Below, in pieces: positions 50,029 through 61,249 of a DNA stretch of 64,000 nucleotides. The stretch lies in NCBI GenBank assembly GCA_028023455.1, contig JAQFVV010000030.1, positions 2,002,501 to 2,066,500 on the forward strand, given 5' to 3'. The notes below the pieces were generated by a model that searched no databases, was not told the DNA's origin, and was given only the letters and a program-made list of their open reading frames with translations. Made by a program: the position numbers and the translations under genes. The DNA comes from Epiperipatus broadwayi (Eukaryota > Onychophora > Udeonychophora > Euonychophora > Peripatidae). Position 1 is the first letter of the stretch. Every line of letters starts with the position of its first letter.

Positions 50029-52147
50029 ATATATATTTTAATAATAAATGAAAATGTACTGTTAGTTTAATAAATAAAAGTAAAGAGATTTTTAAAATAA
50101 ATATAAGTCTGTTACAAAATAAACAAAAGGTATCTTAATCTCAAATTAATAAGTAAAGATATTTTAGAAAAAGGAAAAATATAATTAAAGCATATTGTAA
50201 TCTACAAATTTTGTAGTTTTACGATTTTAAAAGATAGTTCATCTGCTCTTTTAACTAAAGAAAAAATCCAAAATGTTACCATGGAAATGATAAAAGAAAT
50301 TAAATGGCAGCTTTAAAAAACAATGTAAATGATTGAACAAAAATTACAATGTAATCAGAGCACAAAATAATTTTGTAAAATGTCTAATCAGAAGAGAATT
50401 AAGTTTTACAGAAAATATTTCCAACTGAATATTTAATATTATAATTAATGTTATAATTAAAAAATGTGGATTGACTAATTAGAAAAAGAATTTGAAATTA
50501 ATGACATGGGTGATCTCAGGCAATGACTTTGTCAAGGATATAAAAGCTATTAAATTTTTATTGTAATGAGTCTGATGAATTGAGCTGTTAAAAGTTTGTT
50601 GTCATTTTAGTCGATCATTTCAGTTTGCTGATATTAAAAGTGGTGTGTTGTACTCATTTTATTGCTAACTAGCTGTACACATCTTGCTGCTTCCTTCATT
50701 GAGAACAACCAAATCATTTATCAGCAATGTATAGATACTTTTGAGGATGTCTTTATATCACTATCCATTGCTAAGCTAGCAAAGAGGTGTTTATTTGGTG
50801 TTCACCACCCAGTTATTCCATGTTTGACCACATGAAATATAATACGGATCCTTGACCACCATCGCTGAGATACATACCCATCATTACTATCAAACAAGAC
50901 CCAAAATACAAGTTACCCCAAAAAGAAGAACAAACTGTTAAATGAAGCCAAGAATTCCAGTCATGAAGTCAATCAACTTTCAGGAAGACAGGGGTGCATT
51001 TCAAAAAACACTATAACAAAACCTAGGTAAATATATATGATAATTTAATTCTAGATAGATTTTATTCTCTTTACAAACTTTTATAAAGTTAAAAGTACTT
51101 GAATTCTAATCTCCTATTTAGAAATGAACTGATCAATATTAATAACTCTATAACTGGTGTAATTTATTTTGTTTATTTTTGATTATTGTTATATGTTTGG
51201 GTTAAGTTGTTGATTTGGCTTAACTCCCTCTCCATACCTCACCATGTAATATTAAGATAAAATTGTATCAAATTATATACATGTGCTTAAAATACATTGT
51301 CTGATAGTTCGACTCAAGTCAGTTTGTTAGTCCTTGCGCTACTCCTGGAATTAAGCACTTAGGGCATTTTAAAATCTTCTTTTGTTGATATTCCAGGCTT
51401 TAGCTGAATGGCACCTAAGGATTTATCTTCAATATAAATAAAAGTATCCATAGGAGAAGTGTTTGCTTCTTGCAATTAGGGAGGAGTGGAATGGTCTTGA
51501 GAGGTGGCTGCCTGTTATATATTTATATATCATCTTCATCTGACTATTGGTATGATAAATGTGTTAAAATATTGACCATATTGACTCTTTTGCTTGTATA
51601 AGATTAGCTCAAATTTATGTAAGTTATTATTATTGTTAAAATTTAAATCATACATAAAAATATTAATTCATTATAAATTATTCTCCTAACTTGGGGTTTC
51701 AAAATATTTGAGTTATAAATGCCAATCTAAGTTGGAAAATAGTGAGTAATCCATTATAAAACATATAAAAAAGAATATTTTAGATCTAAATAACTTTCTG
51801 AAGTTTGTTAAATAGTATTAAAAATCTACACAACCTGTTACTGTCTTTTACCTTGCATTTAATTATTAATCTACAAATGTGAATTCCTGGATCACAAATT
51901 TTACTTCTTGCAGAATCCTATAGCTTTTTGATGTCTCTATACTAATATAAAATTTAAAATATACTGGATAAGCAGTAATAACATTAATAAAGGGGGTAAA
52001 ATAATAGTAATTAATCCATGATCTTTTTTTTGAAATATATCTTAAACTTTATTTTTTAATTATTTATTTCATAGCTACAAGATTATACCAATCCTTTACT
52101 TTTATTAATAATTCTTATCCTATTTATACAAGATTAAAATATGCCTA
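50029..52147. other. AT-rich DNA, no gene recognised
   Basis: No coding frame recognised. About 50690-50960 and 51310-51530 are somewhat GC-richer (such as caccacccagttattcc) and might be decayed repeats of unknown family. Confidence 0.35.
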
Positions 52148-52613
52148 TGTGTTTGAAAAGGAAGGTTTTTAACAAATGTGTTTTACCAGTTCTCACTTAT
52201 GGATCTGAGACTTGGACACTCAATAGAAGAGCAATACAGAGACTTCAGACCACTCAAAGAAGTATGGAGAGATGTATGTTGGGAGTAACAAGAAGAGATC
52301 GAAAACGCAATGTATGGGTAAGAGAACAAACAGGTGTTACTGACCTCATTGAAAAAATTAAAAGATTGAAGTGGAGTTGGGCTGGACATATTGCTAGAAG
52401 AGATGATAATAGATGGACAATTGAAATTTTAAACTGGATTCCAAGAGATTGTAAAAGACCCAGAAAGAGATCACATCTGAGATGGATGGATGAAATAGAA
52501 AAGTGTGCAGGGGTGATGTCGAGAAGAGAAGCTAAAGATCGGAGAAGATGGATTAAACTTGGAGAGACCTTCATCCTGCATTGGATTGATAATGGTTGAT
52601 AATGATGATGATG
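52148..52613 (+). mobile_element. RTE-type LINE, 5'-truncated, last ~150 codons open
   Basis: Starts at the same place as codon FEKEG of the larger copy (gtgtttgaaaaggaag) and is open for 152 codons to the natural ORF end (ETFILHWIDNG). It carries KCVLPVLTYGSETWTLNRRA and DDNRWTIEILNWIPRDCK. It ends gataatgatgatgatga. The frame stays open and the sequence is very close to 46868-47334, which suggests a recent insertion. It starts inside the ORF and lacks RT and endonuclease, so it cannot move by itself. Confidence 0.92.
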
Positions 52614-52615
52614 AA

Positions 52616-53112
52616 TATATTTACTATTTATTTAATTGGCACATTAAACATTGTGTAATACATATATATATATCACTAACTTCATAAACATCCCACAGTT
52701 TGTGTATGATTATATACAACAAGTAATTTATACATTATACTTTGTCCAGCATTTTCTCTACCTAAATAACCATCAATTCAGAATCTAATTATAAGGATAT
52801 ACTCAATACTCAAAATAAAGATGTATGTCATTATGGTAAAATACAAAAATCATAAGCTAAAAGAAGCTTAGTTAGATATTCAAGTTATTATTTATATTAA
52901 AAATAAAAAATAATATTATCATTACGGAAAAAATAAGATAAATATTCTTTGTATAGTAATAAAATTATGATAGCTTAAAAGATTGATTATTCAGGCTGCC
53001 AATTATAGTGTTTCTAATTTTTAAAAAAAGATTAGAAGAAACATTCTATTCTTGATTTCAGTTTAGAGGCATTGTTACAAATAAATGACAAATATTTAAC
53101 AGAATTTAAATT
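52616..53112. other. AT-rich DNA, no gene recognised
   Basis: Short (TA)n near 52662. Nothing else recognised before the LTR begins. Confidence 0.4.
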
Positions 53113-53359
53113 TGAATATGGGTATTAGCAAACCAAACATTGCAGGAAATTTAAAGTAAGAATTAATTAAGTATAATTCAAAAGCAAAGTAATTAGATTT
53201 GAGAATTCTATATAACTAACTATTCCTATGGCTTTGCTCTCATTAGTAGAAAAGGTTGTGATTTGATCCTTCATGTCAGCCAAAGTATGGCACTATTTCT
53301 AACCAAAAACACATTAATATAACATTCCCAGACTAGCGATTCTCTATTAATATTGACTT

Positions 53360-54620
53360 TTTTTTTTGCTTACAAATTTTACTTTCTTTCGTTTATTTTT
53401 CCCAAATAATATTTTTGACAATGGGATAATAATAGTTGATTTTTTTAATTTTTATTGACAAGAGGGTCTTTTTTGGTGTATGTTCAAATAATAAATTGTG
53501 TTTTTAAGTAGTATTACTGTTTTTTAAAATTTGATTGACAAAATTAAAGAGAGAACGGTTTTTTTTTATGTATCTTTAAATAATAATTTACGTTACTTTT
53601 ATTGGTTTACATTTGATTGCCGATAACAATTAGTGGGAGGGGTGTTTTTGTGTATGATTAAACAATAATTTACCTTACTTTTATTTTTACATTTGATTGC
53701 CGACAACAATTATTGGGAGAAGTTTTTTTTGTGTGTGTGTGTGTATGTTTAAATAAAAATTTAAGTTACTTTTATTGGTTATATTTGATTGACAACCAAT
53801 TTGACTTTCTTTCGTTTATAAATTATGGTTTTGGTTCCACAAATAATATTTTTGACAATGGGATAATAATAGTTGTTTCTTTAATTTTTATTGACAAGAG
53901 GTTGTTTTTTGGTGTATGTTCAAATAGTAATTTGGGTTATGTTTAAATAATAACTTACCATACTTTTATTGGTTTACATTTGATTGACAATAATTATTGG
54001 GAGAGGTGTTTTTTTGTGTGTATGATTGTCGACAGCAATTATTGGGAGAAGGGGTGTATGTTTAAATAATCGTTTACATTACTTTTAGTGGTGTACATTT
54101 GACTGACAATAATTAGTGGGAGGGGTGTTTTTGGGTGATGATTAAATAATAATTTACTGTTACTTTTATTTTACATTTGATTGCTGACAACAATTATTGG
54201 GAGAAAGGGTTTTTTGTGTATGTTTAAATAAAAATTTAAGTTACTTTTATTGGTTACATTTGATTGACAACTGATTTGACTTTCTTTCATTTATAAATCA
54301 TTTTGGTTTCCCAAATAATATTTTTGACAATGGGACAATAATAGTTGTTTCTTTAATTTTTATTGACAAGAGGTTCTTTTTTGGTGTATATTCAAATAGT
54401 AATTTGGGTTATGTTTTAAAAAATAATTTACCTTACTTTTATTGGTTTACATTTGATTTCCAACAACAATTAGTGGGAGGGGTGTTTTTGTGTACGATTA
54501 AATAATAATTTACATTACTTTTATTTTATATTTGATTGCTGACAACAATTATTGGGAGAAGAAGGGATGTATATTTAAATAAAAATTTAAGTTACTTTTA
54601 TTTTACATTTGACAAAGGCC
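53360..54620. repeat. Complex minisatellite inside the TIR element
   Basis: Landmark phrases recur in order. tttttgacaatggga + aataatagttg occurs at about 53414, 53851 and 54323 (intervals 437 and 472 bp). Between them, smaller units of roughly 80 bp built from acttttattggtttacattt, gattgacaacaattattggg and gagaggtgtttttttgtgta recur several times. The array is a higher-order repeat with unequal sub-units. One member extends into a 77-codon frame that has no coding meaning. Confidence 0.85.
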
Positions 54621-55146
54621 ATTTGGAATCCCTCAAATAAGTTGCCGTTTACGAAGTGAACATTTCCGTCAGCAACAATGAGACTTACAAATGAAAGTCA
54701 AAAGATGTTTATGGACCTCAAGTCTGCATATATTTGCCACACAATCATATCTTTTCTTTCAGCAGGATGTTTTTCTGCTGTAGAAATGTTCCAGTGCTGC
54801 CTTCCGTGTCTGGAAATTCCCATCTTTTCAAGTTTTCTGTGTTCGAATTAGCTATATTCTTGGTCTCAGAAAATTTCTCGCTAAAATGTGACTTAAAGCA
54901 TGATCATCAAAAAAATTCAGCTATCCCACCCTAATCGAGAATTTAGGAGGCTTACAGCTTTATGAGGAACAATCACAATACTGCTAAAATTGTTAAAAGG
55001 TAACAATATATCAATTCATATTAAAAAAAAATGCCCCAATGAAAATTTAAATAATTTTGACACGATAAACTTAACACACCCTCGTATGATATTGTTACAT
55101 AAAATACATAACACAGCATTATGATGTAGTGCGTGACACAACTACG

Positions 55147-55416
55147 GTATTTTCCTATGCTTTTAGCATAGGAAAAAGCCATACTATTATCCGCTTAAGC
55201 CGAATTAACACTCTTTCTAGGTTTTATCATAGAAAGAAGGCATAACTCTGAGTTAAGACTCTTTCTCCATTTTAGCGTAGAAAGAAGACTTAACTCTGAG
55301 TTAACAATCTTTCTAGAATTTATTGTAGAAAGACTGCTTAAAGGTTTGGGTGCAGCCACGGAAATAGCATATTTCTAGAAATTAAGCTAGAAATAGTGTC
55401 ATCCCATGGCTGACAC
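55147..55416. repeat. Tandem array of five stem-loops
   Basis: H1 (about 55150-55176): 11-bp stem ttttcctatgc / gcataggaaaa, 5-nt loop. H2 (about 55211-55238): ctttcta / tagaaag. H3 (55243-55303): outer arms taactctgagttaag and cttaactctgagtt with an inner ctctttct / agaaagaag. H4 (55301-55341): ttaacaatctttcta / tagaaagactgcttaa. H5 (55350-55416): outer gtgcagccacgg / ccatggctgacac, inner atttcta / tagaaat. H2-H5 share the TTTCTA...TAGAAA core but differ elsewhere, with a spacing of roughly 50-75 bp. The array sits at the right subterminal end of the TIR element, and H5 overlaps the inner end of the TIR. No equivalent array is seen at the left end. Confidence 0.85.
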
Positions 55417-57189
55417 GAAGAATCAGATCACAAACGTAGAAAATTATCAAAACATTTAAAACAATTAATTATCATAAAGCAAAAATCCATAGCCTATATA
55501 ATTCTTCAAAAAGAAAATCATGTAAGATACATTAAAATTGGTACAAAATTTGTTGAGTTATTAAGTAATAAACAAACAAACTTTTCAAATTTATCTAAGG
55601 ATTAAATGCAAAAAAATGATTATTATCCAAAGAAAATATTTCAGATAACAAAAAAATAATGCAAATTTTATATTTATAGAAATAAGATTTACATTTATCC
55701 CATTGGATAGAATATTTCAAAAAGAACAAATACATAGATTGTTGCAGAATAAGAGCTCTTCTTTATTTTCTTCTGTGCCTTCATAATTTTCTAAGAATTG
55801 CAATTTAAAGAAGTGGAAAAAAATCAACAAGGAACTTATTTTCCCAGGGATTTATCCTTTATAAGTCAGAAAACCTCTGTTATAATTTTGTAAGCCTTCA
55901 AGACCTGATAAATTTTAAATAAATAGATAGAAAAGGTAGTGTGGTATTACAATACCAGCCTATATGTAGTTTAGCAAATAGACTAAAAGAATCTGGAATG
56001 GAAATATTACTAGCTTATAATTAGATACTGATAATAGAATTAGGAATTCTCAGATGATTTTGAGATATAAAATGCCGCATAGAGTATATTAACTTTAGTT
56101 TTTGCATTGTATATCGAGTTTATAATTTATTGTGTCCTGTGTTAATTTATTTATTAGTGAATTATTTAACTGTTACTATGACTCCTAGAATATTTAATTT
56201 TTATTATAGAATAAATCAGACTTTAATAAAAATAGGGCAATCAAATTTTAAACCATGAGGAAAACAAAAACACCACCGTAAAAAATGATGCATCAAATTT
56301 TGAATGATGTAAGAAACTAAGAGGCTGCTCATAACAAAATACAGTGAACTAAGGTGCAGAGAAATAATATTATTTAGTCAAAAACCTATATTGTTGAATT
56401 CAATGTAAACAATGCTGCTAATTGACAATTATTTATAGCACAAGTATATAATTTTTTTCAGCTAAATGCAATTGAGAACAATAAATGTAAAGTAGCAGCA
56501 CTTTTATGTTTTTCAGGTAAAAGAATTATTGAGTAGACTATGAGAATTTGTTTTATTAAAGATGTACCTTTTAAAGATGTACGTTATAAAGGAATAATAA
56601 GGAAATTAAATGAATATTTTAAACTGTTCTCATCTTACCACATGATCTGTCTCAATCTAAAAAATAGAAGGCAAGCAAAGTGGGAGAGAAAGAATATAAA
56701 AGAGCCTTTAGAAAATTGTTTAAAGATTATGGATGTAGAATTTTATAGAGAAAATTCCCATCAATCATTTGCTGTCCGTATATCTGACAACAACTCTTGA
56801 GTAAGTTGGAGTTAATGTAGGAGATAGATATTAAAAAAGAAATAGCTTATGAGTTAATATAGGTGATCATGTGATGTTTGGTGGTTTAATATTGGAACAA
56901 GCATAAACTTTTGGATTAAAACAGGATATAGACAGGATATAGAAATTTATATAATACACATATGAAAAAGAAAGGTGAAAAAGCCGTGTATGTGTGAATA
57001 TAGAAAATCAGATATATTAATCTTTAACTTGAATTTTTAGTATATATCTGTGCTAGAGAAAAACTCTAGTTTAATGAATGTTTACATTTATCAAAAATGA
57101 ATGAAAATGAGATTGTAAGTGGAGTAAGTTTGGCGGTTAAAAAAGAAAAGGTGAAAAATCGCCATACATAAATACACTTCATGTAATAA

Positions 57190-57262
57190 AGATATATATG
57201 GGAGATGGTGGCCTGGGTCAACTGATGAGTGCTGGTTCAGCATGAAATGCATCTTGGGGCTC
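57190..57262 (+). repeat. Fragment of the hairpin-element family
   Basis: atatatatgggagatggtgg, gtcaactgatgagtgctggt and tcagcatgaaatgcat follow the right arm of the palindrome at 33738-34347 and the copy at 7070-7145. Confidence 0.65.
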
Positions 57263-58194
57263 ACCTGTCTTTTATTGTATCTTTATTTATAAAAAAAATG
57301 AAAAGAGAGAGGAGAAGTAGAGTTTGTTAATACATCAATTTATAAAATAAATAAGCAAATACCAACTAGAAAAATCCAAACATACAAATGAGACAAAATC
57401 CACAAGACATTTCTGTGGAAAACAGGGCACAGAGTAAAAAAACTGCAAATGAAAAAAATGTTTCAAATATAAACAAAAAAGTCATTTAGCCTGATTATGT
57501 TGGCAAATAGATAATGGAGAGAGACAAGAAAATCCAATTGCATGGATAGAGGGAGGCAAAACAACTGATAAGCCAATTTGTAAAAAAACAACAACATAAA
57601 TGTTATTAGAGTAAAGCAATGTAATCAAATTGCAAATTTTCAGGAAAAACATTACCATGGAAAAAGACAATAATTGCTACAATGATGGACAAAGCTTGAG
57701 AGCACTGCACCTAGATCTTAGTATCTAATGCAACCCTCCAGCAGCCATCTTTAATCTCCACTTAACCACAAAACTATGAGTCTTAAACTGAAAACAGTTT
57801 AATATTTTCAATCCAAGCTCATCACTGATGAAGGCCACAAGCCAGAAATTAGTCTACGGATATTGGATGAGTAGGCACTAGGTGGGAATTTTATGCGCAA
57901 GCCTTTTGGCATCCATTGATTACTCTGGCTTGCAGTGAGTGGCAATATGTTGAAGCAGTCAATCTTAGCTTAAGATTGAGCTTCATAGTTCCATCTACTA
58001 ACCTGTGTTTAAACCCTATATCCTCCCATCCTGCTCCTTTTGTTGTATATATATATATTATGTATATATTTGAGATGCGCTCCTAAGTTATAAAATTCTA
58101 ACGTTTCACTAACAATTTTTTAAAATTATTATAAATTCTCTTTATTAATTATTAGTTCTTTTTATTAAAGTAAATAAGTGTGGCTCATATATAT

Positions 58195-58261
58195 ATAGAT
58201 AGATAGATGGATGGATGGATGGATGGATGGATGGATGAATGAATGGATGGATGGATGGATG

Positions 58262-58311
<50 letters not shown>
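58195..58311. repeat. (GATA)n / (GATG)n tetranucleotide array
   Basis: gatagata then ggat units with one gaatgaat interruption, then a gata run of about 48 bp. The minus-strand frame through it (SIYLSIYL, SIHPSIHP) is an artefact of the repeat. Confidence 0.95.
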
Positions 58312-61005
58312 GGAGCAAACATACTAACCAAATATTGATTTTTTAAAAATATTTTATTGTATGTCATTTATACAACTTTTCTTTTTAAAGTATTTTTTTT
58401 TCTATTAAACTGTATTTTATAAAATCCAAGATGGAACGATGCAACTGTTAATTGTCTAAAAATAATTAAAGGATTGGAAAAACTATTGTTTTAATCTGGG
58501 GAAGGTATTTTTAATTAAAGTTTTATTTAAAATGGGGATTAAGATTAAAGATTTTCTTTTGTTATAAACATTTTTCTCAAATCTATTTCTAATCTGGAAA
58601 TAGATTTGAATTTATTTTTGGACGTTATGTAACAGTTGCATCTTTTAAAAACAATGAACTAAGTAATTAAAAGCATTCCAGAAATACCTGGGCAAAGTAT
58701 AAAATGGCCGGTTTTTAAATCACCAAGAGATTAGCTACTATTGAAAGAACTGCAGTGAGCTTAACCTATGCTGGTGTGAAAGTTAAAAAAATAATGATGT
58801 AGTAGTAAGTCCACCACCCTTCTTGGCCCTGTTGGGTCATCATCGGCCACTGCCATTATATCATGCTCCCTAGAGTGAAGTAAAAGCCTGACCTAAAAAC
58901 TTTAATGCTAAATAAAAGCTTGCTGTCACATAACAACTGCCATGCATGAGTTGGACTTTTAATATGAACTCTTAAAATTGTGCAAGGTAAATTATTTCAA
59001 ACCACCACCATTGAAACTAAATCTAGCTTGCCTAACTAGTCTCAAACTCTATTATCGATTTCTCCTAATGTATTATTTAACTTTATTTCTAATATATGTA
59101 AATAGCTCTTAAATTATTTCTATAAATTTAATCTCCCTCATATGCTCTAACTTTCTTTAACCTTGGTGCGGTCATTTATTTATTGCTTGATTTTATATGT
59201 GTTTTTATTATTAATATGCCAACCTCAAGCAAACTGCCAAGCTTAATTTATAAAGATCTTTTCTGTCATTTTTGAAGTAAACCTTCATGAAGCAAGGTTA
59301 TTAATGTCCCCTTTTAAAACATAACGTATTATTAATTAATAAGTTCGCCAGATTGTTTTTTTTTTACGAATCAACATTTTAGGTTCGTTTTTAGTATAAC
59401 AATTTGTTATTTGTTTAACTCTTGATTTTCTACCTGGGGTAATCCAGAACTCAAGCTAATTAATGCTTTGAAACCTTATTTATTTTATAAATGTTATTAA
59501 ATTCTGAAAAGGTGACCGATTATTTGTTTTCTATATAACTGCTAGTCTTTTTTATCTACTCTTAAAACATCAAATACAGTACTTAAATATTCCAGTTCTT
59601 ATAAAATCAATGAAGGTGGGATTGATTATTTTAAATAGCAGAAAAGGAATGGGGGTAAATCTTAATGTTTCTTTTGCTAAATAAAATCTTTATATTTTAG
59701 TAAATGAAATCTCTCTCTATATATAGAACTGCATAGCGTATTATCTGTATAAATTATGGCATTCAAACTAAGGTCATTTATTTTTAAAGCAGTAAAACTT
59801 ATTCAATGTCGTTAGTGACACTTATCATTACTGCGTGACTGACATTTGGCCTATCTTCGTATATATATTATTTGCTTCTAATCTTAATCTGGGGGTTGTG
59901 ACAAGTTCAAACCCATAGATTTTCTTCTCAAGCCTTGTCCTGAGGATAGTTAACCTTCCCAGGACCATTTATTTTGTATAAAAAGGCCTCTGGCAGTTAT
60001 TCCCTAAGTCTGGCACATGCTATGCCTATCCACTGTCTTGTATAAAAAGGCCTACACATCGGCAATGTCCATGGCATGTCTATCCACTTCGTCTTTCATC
60101 CAGAAGCATGACTTTTCCTATGAGTTCTTGGTTATTATGTCAGCACCGCAAACTTCTTCGTATATTTATTTCTTTTGCTTCATGACCCAGTTTTAATGCT
60201 CTAATATTAAAAGTGCGCTCTGCTCAAAATATATATATATGCCAAATATTACTAGCTAGTTTAATTACTACTATTATTTTAGTTTTATTATACAATCCCA
60301 TCGTCGTAATTTATTATTTATCTTTTTAAGAGTATTTGCCTTGGGGAAAATAAAGCGTTCTTATTATCAGCGCTAATTAAAAGAACTTTCATTAAGTATT
60401 GTATCATATAATCAAATATGTTTTCAAATGTATTTTATTTATTTTTACAACCATAATGGCATGAAAATAGTTTGTATTATATCCATAATGAATCTCAGAA
60501 CACTCCCCGAAGTAATATGTCAATCACCATGTTTCAGAACCGTAAATCAAAGCATTAATGATAATATTATGTAATCGTTTTTAATAAATGATTGGTACCT
60601 TAATATTGGATCCACCAAAGATGTGTGTTTGTTTATAATATATTATTTAGCTAATAAAAGAGCATACGAGAAATAATAACGTGAATGACAATATAATTAT
60701 CTATCGTTTGGTAGACCGCTTGCTCATTCACGCACATACTAATGTATACAATTAAGTCATGATGTAGAATAATTTGTCATTGTATTAAACTATATTTTTA
60801 TTATCCAACTTATCTGAGTAGTTCAAATTCCTCTTTTTTCCACTTCCAAAAGTACAGCCATGCTTATATATATTTTAGTGTAATCATAGTTAATAGATGT
60901 CTCATTGTTTTCTCCTCTTTTCTAGTGGGCCGGATTAAGAATTAATTCTCATGTTTCATCATTGTTATGCTATCCATTATCGTTTAATCTGGGGCTTAGA
61001 GAATG

Positions 61006-61190
61006 GGTTCGAATCCAGGTTGGTCCGTGACCTAAATCTCGGACTTGACTGAGTTTGAAATACATTTTGTGAGTTCCAGTTCATGTTAGATGGATAAATA
61101 TGTTTTGACTGGTACAATATATAGTGAGTTTTGCTTGTTTTAATAACAGTTATAAGCACATAAGAAATGGTGATCATGTGATGTTTATTG
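61006..61190 (+). repeat. SINE-like unit: B box plus LINE-type 3' tail
   Basis: A perfect B box (GGTTCGAATCC, 61006-61016) is followed by a ~110-bp body and then a tail (cttgttttaataacagttat, then atggtgatcatgtgatgttt, 61133-61186). The tail is nearly identical to the 3' end of the LINE relic at 14028-14082. A clear A box upstream was not found, so the head may be truncated. A short piece of the same tail (ggtgatcatgtgatgttt) stands at 56862-56879. Confidence 0.6.
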
Positions 61191-61249
61191 GCTTGATCAC
61201 AAAAAAATTCAGATTTCTACGACATAATTTCAGACAATGATAAATGACC

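Larger units (their letters stand above)
53254..55435. mobile_element. 2182-bp TIR element with minisatellite and hairpin array, 8-bp TSD
   Basis: The left end ggttgtgatttgatccttca / tgtcagccaaag and then cactatttcta is mirrored at the right end, whose complement reads gtttgtgatctgattcttcg / tgtcagccatgg and then cactatttcta. The TIR therefore spans about 45 bp. The octamer gtagaaaa stands directly outside both ends (53246-53253 and 55436-55443), which fixes the boundaries. An 8-bp duplication fits hAT, P or Merlin-type movers; the terminus does not decide among them. No transposase is present (the best internal frames, 53713-53946 and 54734-54934, show no domain). The interior consists of a tandem-repeat block (about 53360-54620), a less repetitive part, and a run of stem-loops by the right end. 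Confidence 0.88.
53113..56250 (+). repeat. 5' LTR of a Ty3/gypsy element, split by a nested TIR transposon
   Basis: Sequence before (53113-53245) and after (55444-56250) the nested element matches, in order, the repeat at 63146-64000. Matching blocks are ggtattagcaaac, ttacatttatcccattggat (versus ttacatttagcccatttgat), gttgcagaataagagctctt, tggaatggaaatattactag and cctagaatatttaattttta. It probably starts at tgaatatgg (53113). The 3' boundary is uncertain by some tens of bases and no clear primer-binding site was identified. Without the 2.19-kb insert and its duplication the LTR is roughly 0.95 kb. Divergence from the other LTR indicates an old insertion. Confidence 0.8.
56250..61000 (+). 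other. Decayed internal region of the LTR element, with later insertions
   Basis: Between the LTRs, where gag and the 5' part of pol would lie, little coding sequence can be recognised. An 86-codon frame at 56540-56800 (starting MRICFIKDVPFKDVRYKGII) is the longest non-repetitive one; it is unassigned. Insertions include the hairpin-family fragment at 57190-57262 and the tetranucleotide array at 58195-58311. 57800-58030 contains atcactgatgaaggccacaa, a phrase reminiscent of Penelope-type tails. At 59973-60105 two diverged ~65-bp units each begin ttgtataaaaaggcct. 58990-59970 and 60130-61000 show nothing recognisable. Confidence 0.4.

Noticed and set aside
52254-52574. 106-codon minus-strand ORF (also 46969-47289, 22117-22515)
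   Set aside because: Antisense shadow of the conserved RTE C-terminal coding region; it recurs only where the RTE does.
55147-55416. CRISPR-like array
   Set aside because: The repeats are not identical direct repeats with unique spacers; they are diverged stem-loops inside a eukaryotic TIR transposon.
58185-58367. 60-codon minus-strand ORF with SIHP/SIYL units
   Set aside because: Produced by the GATA/GATG tetranucleotide array.
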